DNA from: Phylloscopus collybita
Lineage: Eukaryota > Chordata > Aves > Passeriformes > Phylloscopidae
DNA length: 64,000 nt
Assembly: GCA_027886175.1 (NCBI GenBank)
Contig: JAJNNQ010000077.1
Location: forward strand, 5,952,001 to 6,016,000
Reading direction: 5' to 3'
The notes beneath the pieces are model-generated. The model had not been told where the DNA came from, searched no databases, and was given only the letters and a program-made list of their open reading frames with translations. This document shows positions 7,876-15,945 of the stretch, in pieces. Within the stretch, counting starts at the first letter, position 1; every line of letters begins with the position of its first letter. Position numbers and translations under genes: made by a program.

Positions 7876-9367
7876 CTGTCATTCAGTTTGTGATAGAGAG
7901 AATCTACAATCCCTTATGAGAGTTCACACCCATGTGAATCCCACATGTTTTGACATGACCCAATTATCCACCTGTCAAAAAGAGGAAAAACAATATTGGA
8001 TTGCAAAAAATGCTGCCACATTTAAGCAGTGCCTGACTGGGGAGTGCCCTATCAGAGAGTGGTTCTGTTTTAAAGAGTTAAGAAATACAGAGGGAGTAGC
8101 AGGTCTGATAAAAGAAAAACCACTGGTAGTAAAAAGGAATGAAATAGATGAACCCCTTGGGAAAAGTCTATTTGTCGATCTGGTAGAGGGAATCAGCCAT
8201 AAACTAAATATAAAAAACTGCTGGATATGTAAAAGCACACAAATGTCTGATGTATGGCCCTGGGAAGGGACAAGCTTATCACCCTTAGACGTCCTGAGAT
8301 GGAAGTTAATAACGGGGAAAAAGTATAAAACCTTCCTAGGAAGGATGGCTTGTAAAAGGTACTCACTGATCAAAGGGTTAAAACAAAAAGGGATCCCCAG
8401 AGAACCTGAAAAATATTGGTCTATTGGGAAAAAAGAATCAGGGTGCATCTGTAATAAATGTTTTGGTCTACATGAGTGCACTAATAAAGGGACCAATCTT
8501 TTTTGGGGAATCAGAGAAATTTCAAAATATTGGGAACACCCCTATGACACACAAAACACATCCTGGAAAGCCCCAAAACACCTCTTTTGGATTTGTAGTG
8601 ACAAAACCTACACCCATCTCCCAGGAGATTGGGCGGATAGCTGCACCATAGGAATAATCAAACCAGCCTCCTCCCTCCTCCCACGAGAATCAAGAAACCA
8701 TTTAGGCATACCCTTATATGAAAATTTAAAAAGAAAATACCAAAAGGGGAGGAGGGGCAGCACACAAACATGGAAAAGTAAAATACAGACACCAAAAAGA
8801 ATAGTGAAAACATATAGGCCAGCAACTTGGACACAAGATAGATCATGGAGGTGCCGAACTCCAATTTACATGTTGAATAAAATTATCAGATTATCAAACA
8901 AAACAGCCCTTGCCCTTGATCATATCAGTAACCAATTGGCACAGACAAGAGCAGTAGTTTATCAAATCAAACTAGCAGTCGATTATGAAAGTAAGGTAAT
9001 AAAAAATATTTCCAAAGAAATACAAAAAATTGCATATGTAAGTACCCAGGAATGGAAGCCCTTAATTAATATAGACTGGTGGGACAACTTCTGGTCCTTT
9101 GAAGGGACCTGGTGGGAAAAAGTAGTGTTCATTGCAATAAGTGCCTTTGTCAGTCTCCTACTTCTCCCCTGCATACTTCCCTGTCTAATTCGAACTATAG
9201 CCACTACTGTTCCAGCTAGTCTCCAAATCCCTAAAGTAAAGATTCAGAAACCTACAAATACAATTAGATTAGAACCCCAAGAAGAACTGAGCACAGCAAA
9301 AAGGATTTATGACCAATACCAAGAATTAAAACAGATTTATTCCCTTGAGTCAGACATGACCAATTGA
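7796..9367 (+). CDS. env: Retroviral envelope glycoprotein, open but lacking the TM cysteine loop
   Basis: The frame is open from 7568, but I prefer the ATG at 7796, which starts a hydrophobic signal peptide (GLIVVLLIS) and gives 523 residues; upstream codons are polar and belong to the duplicated leader. The surface subunit is cysteine-rich and contains the CXXC motif CWIC (8219-8230), typical of gammaretroviral Env. A furin-type site KGRR lies at 8744-8755. The transmembrane subunit has heptad-rich sequence (TPIYMLNKIIRL), a WW-rich membrane-proximal part, a membrane span at about 9122-9190 and a cytoplasmic tail. The immunosuppressive segment and CX6CC loop expected between the helices are absent: the junction is near 8986, after LAVDY. 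Membrane fusion by this copy is therefore doubtful. Confidence 0.85.
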   Translation: MVHTGLLEGLIVVLLISKFTDGAYSKCCHSVCDRENLQSLMRVHTHVNPTCFDMTQLSTCQKEEKQYWIAKNAATFKQCLTGECPIREWFCFKELRNTEGVAGLIKEKPLVVKRNEIDEPLGKSLFVDLVEGISHKLNIKNCWICKSTQMSDVWPWEGTSLSPLDVLRWKLITGKKYKTFLGRMACKRYSLIKGLKQKGIPREPEKYWSIGKKESGCICNKCFGLHECTNKGTNLFWGIREISKYWEHPYDTQNTSWKAPKHLFWICSDKTYTHLPGDWADSCTIGIIKPASSLLPRESRNHLGIPLYENLKRKYQKGRRGSTQTWKSKIQTPKRIVKTYRPATWTQDRSWRCRTPIYMLNKIIRLSNKTALALDHISNQLAQTRAVVYQIKLAVDYESKVIKNISKEIQKIAYVSTQEWKPLINIDWWDNFWSFEGTWWEKVVFIAISAFVSLLLLPCILPCLIRTIATTVPASLQIPKVKIQKPTNTIRLEPQEELSTAKRIYDQYQELKQIYSLESDMTN

Positions 9368-9389
9368 TGCGGGCTAAAGCCCGATCAAA

Positions 9390-9405
9390 GAAATAGAGGG
9401 GGGAT
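9390..9405 (+). other. Polypurine tract
   Basis: The purine-rich run ending AGAGGGGGGAT lies directly before the 3' LTR, where the plus-strand primer is expected. Confidence 0.8.
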
Positions 9406-10144
9406 TGAAAGAAATTAGCCCCAGGTTATGCACTCCCGAGTTGTACTGTTATACTGTTTTGCTGTAAAATTAAAGTTGCACTGTTACTTGCCTGTTTTAA
9501 ACTGTTCATGTTGAATCTGTACCCTGAATTTCTGTTCGTTATGTCCAAGTTCTGTACCCTTTCTCCCTAAATCCTGAGCTTTCCCCTCTCCACCGACGAA
9601 AGCCCGCACGCCGCCGCCTTGTCGCTCCCCCCTGCCACTTCCTGCTGCCCCCTGCTGCTTCTCGCTGCTTCCTGCTGCTCCCTGCCGCCTGCCGTCGAGC
9701 TGTGGGCTCCGCCCAATATGGAGATCAAGGAACTCCCATGGTGCCTGGCTGCGACCGGGAGTCCAATTGGAGCTAGAAAAGCCCCTGAGACAGCGAGCTG
9801 ACACAGAAACTGGACCTAAGAAGGACAAAACTGTGCGAGGCACATGTCTAGCTACCTGCAGGCAGCAGGTATTCTTTTGTTACTTTCTCGCCATGACCTG
9901 AAAGGAACTGGAGAGAGGTGACCCCCCTGAACCACACGAGCCAAAGGGATTCTATTGGAACCCCCGTGAGGAAGGAATCCCGACTCTGCAGCAGCACCAG
10001 CAGCAGCAGATTCGACTGCACCTCCTCCTCCGTGGTGTCTACAGGGAGCAGCGGCGGCGTGCGCAGCCCCCGGGCCCCCTACCCAGAGCTGATTTCTAAT
10101 AAAGGCCTTTTTAAAGGAGCTGGTCTCCTGGCCCATTTATAACA
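9406..10144 (+). repeat. 3' LTR of the provirus (739 bp)
   Basis: It has the same TG and ATAACA ends as the 5' LTR. Its polyadenylation signal AATAAA is at 10098-10103. It carries an insertion of roughly 27 bp in a TGCTGC-rich stretch near 9650-9680 relative to the 5' LTR, and about 57 substitutions over roughly 700 aligned positions by my count. Confidence 0.93.
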
Positions 10145-10310
10145 AAATCTGTACCATGAAACCACAGAAGAGTTGAAGACTTGAAATGAAATTATTCCCA
10201 GGGGCTTTTCTTGTTAGAGTGCTTTGGAATGTTAATGAGCCTTTGGCACTGAATTCCTGAACTGAGGAGCTGAAGACTGAACAAGCCTCTGGAGAGCAAA
10301 AATTCCACAG
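10145..10310. repeat. Fragment of the receptor amplicon next to the provirus
   Basis: This piece, beginning AAATCTGTACC and including TGAAGACTTGAAATGAAATT, also occurs at about 51668-51835 on the same strand and at about 33950-34108 on the opposite strand. It is therefore a short, isolated piece of the large inverted duplication. The provirus starts exactly at its edge, but the other side of the provirus is unrelated to it. Confidence 0.75.
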
Positions 10311-10562
10311 GGTGTTGCCTGAAGTTTTGGGTTTTCGGTGTTTCATTCTAATGAGCAGGCTGTCTGCTCATAACCGGGTGTGGGAGCTGGGTAGTTTGGG
10401 TTTCGGCGGGATTCACAGCTTCAAGGACACTCTTCCTCAGCTCCGGGCCCCCAAAGACAAACAACGTAGAAGGATAGAACATCGTCATCGTCATCTGGAG
10501 TGATTGATTGGACAACGAATGGGGCATGTGCAAAATAGACTGGAATCTAGAAAAAGGGGGGG
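10311..10562 (+). pseudogene. Probable 3' tail of another ERV with polypurine tract
   Basis: A short open frame ending at 10503 finishes in a basic, His/Arg-rich tail (RRRIEHRHRHLE). It is followed by about 45 bases and then a purine run AGAAAAAGGGGGGG (10549-10562) directly before an LTR-like sequence. This order (end of the last gene, polypurine tract, LTR) is that of a retroviral 3' end. I cannot assign the protein tail to a family. Confidence 0.45.
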
Positions 10563-10710
10563 TGCCGGGAACTCGGTCTCCTTTTTGACTTGCATGTCAG
10601 AGCAAACCCCGGCAGCTGTGGCAGCTGCCAGGGCTGGCCTTGAAGGCCAGGAATAAAATTTATGGCTGCCTTACCCTAGCTCAGCGTCTGCCCTGTTGTC
10701 TCCGGCAACA
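10563..10710 (+). repeat. Short LTR-like sequence (148 bp)
   Basis: It starts TGCCGGGAACTCGG right after a polypurine run and ends CCGGCAACA, so it has TG/CA termini. It contains a polyadenylation signal, AATAAA, in its second half (about 10650). It abuts the inverted gag relic at 10711. Its length is short for an LTR, so an internal deletion is likely. Confidence 0.5.
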
Positions 10711-11134
10711 CTGGGACTACTTTGGGGAGGTGGGCTATGGGGGAAACACAACTCATCATCACTATCACTACTACACGGGTATGGTGATTTGGCAGGTGAG
10801 GGAATAGGCTGCTCAGTCTTTTCCTTTCCTAGGGGAACTGAGGTGGGGGTTAAGTGGGACAATTCTCTTCAACCCGTTTCTTCCCTTCATCTACCCTGCC
10901 TTTAGGAGGTGATCTGAACAGATCTGCTAACTCCTGTTCTTGCTTTTCTGCATGATGGACTTTATCAGGCTGTGTGCACCTCTGGTTTATAGAGCAGGCA
11001 TCACAGCATTGCCTGGGTTTCCCTCTATTAGCCTTGTTGTCTTTTTCCAAAGCTAGTACAAAGGGGTCAGAGGGAGGTTTAATCCCATAACTTCTCTGCC
11101 ATTCTGGATGGTTTTGGAAGAACAGAAGCACATA
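10711..11134 (-). pseudogene. gag relic (matrix to p12 region), reverse strand
   Basis: On the reverse strand the frames include LRREEKWEEVTYADMCF and SDPFVLALEKDN, then a charged Cys-containing segment QRCTQPDKVHHAEKQ. The same sequence, better preserved and continuing into capsid, lies at 46715-47165 on the + strand. It is broken by frameshifts and stops. The copy is cut at 10711, before capsid. It represents a gag lineage different from the provirus at 2609-10144. Confidence 0.65.
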
Positions 11135-11455
11135 TCAGCATAGGTCACCTCCTCCCATTTTTCCTCCCTTCTTAGAAATAACATCAGCTGCAGTAAGGTA
11201 CCCAAAGATATCCAAATCCTTGGGCTCCAAATTTTTCCCACAGACTAGACTCACTATCTGACACTGATCATGTGCTACTTCCCAACTATAGTATCTTGGG
11301 AGCTCTGGGATACACTTGGGGCATCTAGGTCTTCTTCTGTGGGATAGACAAGACCATCTCCTTTTGCACCCTCTGCAGCAGAGAAGGACCCAACTTGGAT
11401 GCCATCCTGGTTCCCAATGAGAAATTGTCAGCCCACACACAATGCAAGGGGTCAC
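11135..11455 (-). CDS. Cys-rich open frame upstream of the gag relic, copy 1
   Basis: This is a 106-codon frame on the reverse strand with Cys at positions 4, 7, 30, 36, 45 and 48, including CIVC and CPKC pairs that recall a zinc ribbon. A second copy at 46440-46709 (+) keeps the same frame and the same six Cys. It lies 5' of gag sequence of the same relic, so it could be a leader or an N-terminal gag extension. I do not recognise the family. Because both copies sit in duplicated DNA, the shared frame may reflect recent duplication instead of selection. Confidence 0.4.
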   Translation of the reverse strand: MTPCIVCGLTISHWEPGWHPSWVLLCCRGCKRRWSCLSHRRRPRCPKCIPELPRYYSWEVAHDQCQIVSLVCGKNLEPKDLDIFGYLTAADVISKKGGKMGGGDLC

Positions 11456-12640
11456 CCTTATTCATCCCCACTGCCGTGGGTTTCTGAGATTGTCCTCAAC
11501 TGGGGGTAGTCCCAGTCAAAAGCCAAATGAGTATTCCTTCAAGTTCAATACAATCCTTTTAAAAGCATCCTCGCTCTCCTTCAGTTCTTTCACTCAACAT
11601 TAACCCAATCCTCTCCTAAATTCAAAAATACATTCAGTTCAAGCCCAAACCACATAGAGAGTGCTTCCCTGGATGGCCAGGCTCTTGTGGCTCAAGCCCG
11701 ACCTTCTCTGGCCACCTTTAACAATTCACTGAGGACAAACAGCTCGTTTTAATACAAAAATTCCCAATTTACTGCAATTATAACTTTTGACACAAGATGT
11801 GTTACATCATAAATGAACTAGAGCGCTATAAACCTGTTGCAATTGTAACTTTTAACACAAGATGGTAGCGATGCCTCAAAAAATACACAATAACCAGCAA
11901 AACTGTTGTAGAAAGACAAAAGCTCACTTCACACACACACACATTCGAGAAGCAGAAAAAGGCAGCTCACCAAAACAGCAGCAATAAACAAGGATTTACC
12001 CCATTCACCCCCCAAAGAGATGTCAACAGTTTATTGGATAATTGGGACTAAAATAGCCTTGAATAGACACAATTTTATCTCACTTTCTCGACTTGCTAGA
12101 GACAGCTCACATCTCGTGAATTTGTAATAGATAAAGATAATAAATTTCAGAGTGAGACTTCAAAAACAATGTCTCCTGAGTTTAATTCCCCTGACCTGGA
12201 AGCACGAAAGAAACAGGCAATCCCACTGTATCAGAGCCCAAGAATCCTCAGATCTGACACAGAGGCACGTGACTAACTGAATAAAGGTGGTGTTTTGTTT
12301 GATTTAGCACCTGGGGTAGGTGTTAGGAGATCTCTTACAGTTTTGTTTGGTGTGGAAAGATCCCCATGGGTCCAAACGGAGCTGCTTTTACATTCATTTA
12401 TCAGGCATCAGGAAGCAAGACTCAGTTGTTACAAAGAGGGGCCTCATGGAACCCAGGACACCACTGGAACACCCTGGAATCCCATGGGAGCAAGGCTCCA
12501 CTTTCACCAAGTGGGGCCTCTTGGGACACAGGTGCCCCTGGGCCATGGCCAGGCCTTGTAGAAACAAGGCTCCATCATTGCAGAGCACGGCCTGACGGGG
12601 CCTGGGAGGAAACTGTGTCACAATGGATTCTGATGGAATG
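11456..12640. repeat. Inverted-duplicate segment flanking the gag relic, no gene seen
   Basis: This AT-rich segment is matched in inverted orientation by about 45310-46439. It includes a short CA run at about 11930-11943 (matched by a GT run near 46009-46029) and AATAAA at about 12281. It may be the LTR and leader of the ERV whose gag follows on the reverse strand, but I cannot find convincing ends. I see no gene. Confidence 0.5.
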
Positions 12641-12915
12641 CACCCCCTGCAGTGACCACACCCATCCACTGACCACTGCATTGATCACACCCACCTCAGT
12701 GACCTTATCCTCCTGATTGACCACTCCCCCACTGACCACACCGACCCCATTGACTACACCCAATGGACCAGACCCATCAAAATGGCTTCACCCACCCCTT
12801 TGACAACACCCTAAAATGGGCACACCTGCTCCATTGATTACATCCCTGACACTGACCACTCCTATCCCAATGACTGCACAGCCATACTGACCACACAAAC
12901 CACAGTGACCACACC

Positions 12916-13240
12916 TGTTGGATTCCTCTGGGGAAATGGTTTTCCACAGAACCCCCTAAAGCCTGTAACTACTTGGTTTGACCCTACCTACCCTTATTGA
13001 TAGCCAATTGGCTCAGTGCCAGCTCTCTGTCCTGAGACAGAGAGTCTGGATAAACCCGGGCTCTTCCTTGTTTGGTCTCTTTGCCCTGGGACCCCTTGGA
13101 GAATAAAGCCTTGGAATAATCCTGAGGTAAGAGCCTCTTTTGAATCTTTTATCCTATCCCCTGAGGTATTTCCCCCAAAGCTCCCCAGAAGACTGAGCTA
13201 GCACAGGAGCCCAGGGGGGCGGGCAGGGGGGAGTACTTCA
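12916..13240 (+). mobile_element. Solo LTR (325 bp) with 6-bp target duplication
   Basis: It starts TGTTGGATTCC and ends TACTTCA, with AATAAA at 13102-13107. CACACC precedes it (12910-12915) and follows it (13241-13246), which fits the 6-bp duplication made by alpharetrovirus/ERVK-like integrases. The inverted copy of this array shows the uninterrupted site near 45040. The short length also fits an alpharetrovirus-like LTR. Family assignment is inference. Confidence 0.8.
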
Positions 13241-15072
13241 CACACCCATCCCAATGACCACACCGACCCTCCAGTGACCACACCCTAATGACCACACTGA
13301 CCATACCCACCCCACTGACCACTCCCCACTGACCGCACTCCACTGACCACTCCACTGACCATAACCACTGACCACACTCATTGACCACCCCAATGACCAC
13401 CCCACTGAGCACACCCACTGACCACTCCCCACTGACAACACCCATTGACCACACCCACTGACCACTTCCCATTGATAACAGCCACTGACCACACCACTGC
13501 CCACACCCTAATGACCATCCCACTGATAACACCCATTGACCACACCCACTGACCTGTCCCCACTGACCATTCCCCACTGACCACACCACTGCCCACACCC
13601 CAATGACCATCCCACTGATTATGCCCATTGACCATACCCACTGCCCACCACAAGGACAGCCCAATGACCACACCCACTGACCACACCCACTGACCACCGC
13701 CATTGCCCTTCCCTCACTGACCACACCCAGTAATCACACCCAGTGACCACCCACTGTGCACACCCACTGATGACTCCCCACTGACCACCCCACTGACCAC
13801 TCTGCACTGACCAACTCAATGAACAACCTCGGTCACAACCCAAATGACTACACCCAGTGACCACCCTACTGACCAACACCACTAACCACAGCAAACTGAC
13901 CACCCACTGACCACACCCACTTACTACAGCTTACTGACCACACCCCACTGTCCATTGCACACTGACCCCACCCCACTGACCACACCCACTGATTACACCC
14001 ATTGACCACACCAACTGACTACAGCCACTTACTACACACACTGACCATCCCAATGATCACACTTACTGACCACACCAACTTACCACACACACTGACCACC
14101 CCACTGAACACACCCCACTGACCACACCCACCCTATTGGCCACACCCAATTGGCCAGACCCATCAAAATGGCCTCACTCACCCCTTTGACAACACCCTAA
14201 AATGGCCACAACCGCTCCATTGATTACATCCCTCACATTGACCATACTCATCCCCCACCCATTGACCACACACAATGACCACACCCATTGACCACACCCA
14301 CTTCCTACCCTAATGACCACCCCACTGACCACCCCTCTGACCACTCCACTGACCAAATCCACTGACAACTCCCACTGACCATCCCTGACTGACAACACCC
14401 TTTGGCCTCACCCACTGCAACACCCAGTGCCCACACCCACTGACCACTCCCCACTGAATACCCCACTAACCACTCCCCACTGACCAACCAAATGACCGCA
14501 CCTCACTGACCACCCCAATGACCGCACCCTAATTTCCACCCCACTGACCACATCAATTAACTACACCAACCGAAAACTCTCCACTGACCACACCCACTGA
14601 CCACACCCACTGACTACCCCCACTGACCACACCCTCTGACCGCACCCAATTACTATGACACTGACCACACCTATTTACCACACACCACTGACCAAATCCA
14701 CTGACCACACCTCACTGGCCACACACACTGACCACTCCCCAATGACCATACTCCACTGATGACCTCATGCACTTCCCATCCCAATGACAACCCCACCACC
14801 CACCCCAATGACCTCATCCCAGTGTCCATTTCCACTGACCACCCCACTGACCACACCTACTGAATACCCCAATGACCATTTGACTGCGCACACCCAATGA
14901 CAGACTCAATGACTACTCGCCAATGACCACCCCACTGACCACAGCCCGATGACCACACACACTGATGGCACCCACTGGCTACCCCAAGGACACATCTACT
15001 GCCCAGACCCCACTGACCACCCCACTGATCATACCCACTGAACACACCCGCTGACCTCATGCACTGACCACC

Positions 15073-15710
15073 TGTCCTGGGTTGATGTTACACTGTATCC
15101 CCAATCGTCTGTTTGGTTTATGTCGGATCTGAGAGTAACGGGGAGAAAGTGCAAAGTTTTGTTTTCAGGAATTGCACAGACTGGCCTTGAGAATATGAGT
15201 CACTGGCGCGGAGATGCAGGTTTTTTTTTTTCCCTGGCAGCACTCTCTTTTCGCTTTGCTTTTGCTGTAGTTAGCTTAGCTTAGTTAGGGCTGAAAAGCT
15301 TTGCAATTTTTTTTCCTTCCTTTTTTTCCCCTTCTTTTCTTTTTTCCCTTTTTTCCACCTGTTTTTTGGAACAGTTCAAACCTCCCCCACACTGAGGACC
15401 CGGCGGGGGCCGCCGGGGGAGCCGACACCTGGATCCACTGGGAGCTACCCTTTGCAGCAATGTCCACCACTGCTGAAAAGAACCAAGAGAAGAAACCATC
15501 TATAAAAGGGACTTTGCTTTCCATAAGTCATCATCTGGTATTGTTTGATCTATTGCGCTGGGGGAGTGTTTTGCTGGTTTAATAAACAGGTTTCTTTCCA
15601 CTTTCTCTCTCCAACGAGTTTTCTCCTGAACTGGCTGGGAGAGGGGAGGGGGTGGGGGGGAAGGGTTTTCCCTCGGAATTCTCCTCCCAAATTGGCCTTA
15701 AACCATCACA
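15073..15710 (+). mobile_element. Solo LTR (638 bp) with 5-bp target duplication
   Basis: It begins TGTCCTGGGTTG and ends ACCATCACA. CCACC lies directly before (15068-15072) and after (15711-15715). A TATA-type box TATAAAAGGG is at 15501-15510 and AATAAA at 15581-15586, in normal promoter-to-polyA order. A T/C-rich tract (about 15308-15365) lies upstream of the TATA box. The surrounding array is rich in CCACC, so the duplication alone is weak evidence, but ends and signals agree. Confidence 0.82.
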
Positions 15711-15945
15711 CCACCCCATTGACAACCTCAATGACCGCACACATTGACCCCACCCACTGCCCACCCCAATGACAACCCCACTCACCTGCCCACTGACCAC
15801 ACCCACTGACCACCCCAATCAAAACCCCACTGACCACTCCCACTGACCACACCCACTGACCAACACAATGCCCACACCCCAATGATCACCCCATTGACTA
15901 CGCCAATGACCACACCCCACTGCCCACCCCAATGACCACCCAAGG

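Larger units (their letters stand above)
2609..10144 (+). mobile_element. Gammaretrovirus-like endogenous provirus, pol-deleted and chimeric
   Basis: A provirus with two LTRs (2609-3318 and 9406-10144), a primer site matching the proline-tRNA type used by many gammaretroviruses, and genes in the order gag, remnant pol, env on the + strand. Protease, reverse transcriptase and RNase H are missing. Gag runs into the last codons of one integrase, which is followed by a second, complete integrase. The bases flanking the element (TAGG before, AAAT after) do not form a target duplication. By my count the two LTRs differ at about 57 of 700 aligned positions, plus one indel of about 27 bp. The internal DNA is AT-rich apart from a GC-rich capsid segment (about 5340-5870). 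It is non-autonomous as it stands. Confidence 0.93.
12640..15945. repeat. Minisatellite of CCCACTGACCACA-type units (left copy)
   Basis: A long degenerate tandem array of about 11-15-bp units built on ACTGACCACACCC runs across the segment. It is interrupted by two solo LTRs at 12916-13240 and 15073-15710. Open reverse-strand frames rich in GQWVWSVGWS are only translations of the array. The same family, reverse-complemented and shorter, is at 44544-45310. The hexamer ACCACA, the core of RUNX sites, occurs several dozen times. Confidence 0.9.

Noticed and set aside
8744..9190. Env as a confirmed domesticated syncytin-like gene
   Set aside because: The missing cysteine loop and the absence of any expression or selection data make this unsupported; only the open frame is reported.
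13149..13724. Reverse-strand frames rich in GQWVWSMG as a repeat protein
   Set aside because: They arise from the minisatellite, shift frame between units and differ between the two array copies.
12640..15945. Telomere-like or subtelomeric repeat
   Set aside because: No TTAGGG runs; the unit is unrelated to the vertebrate telomere sequence.
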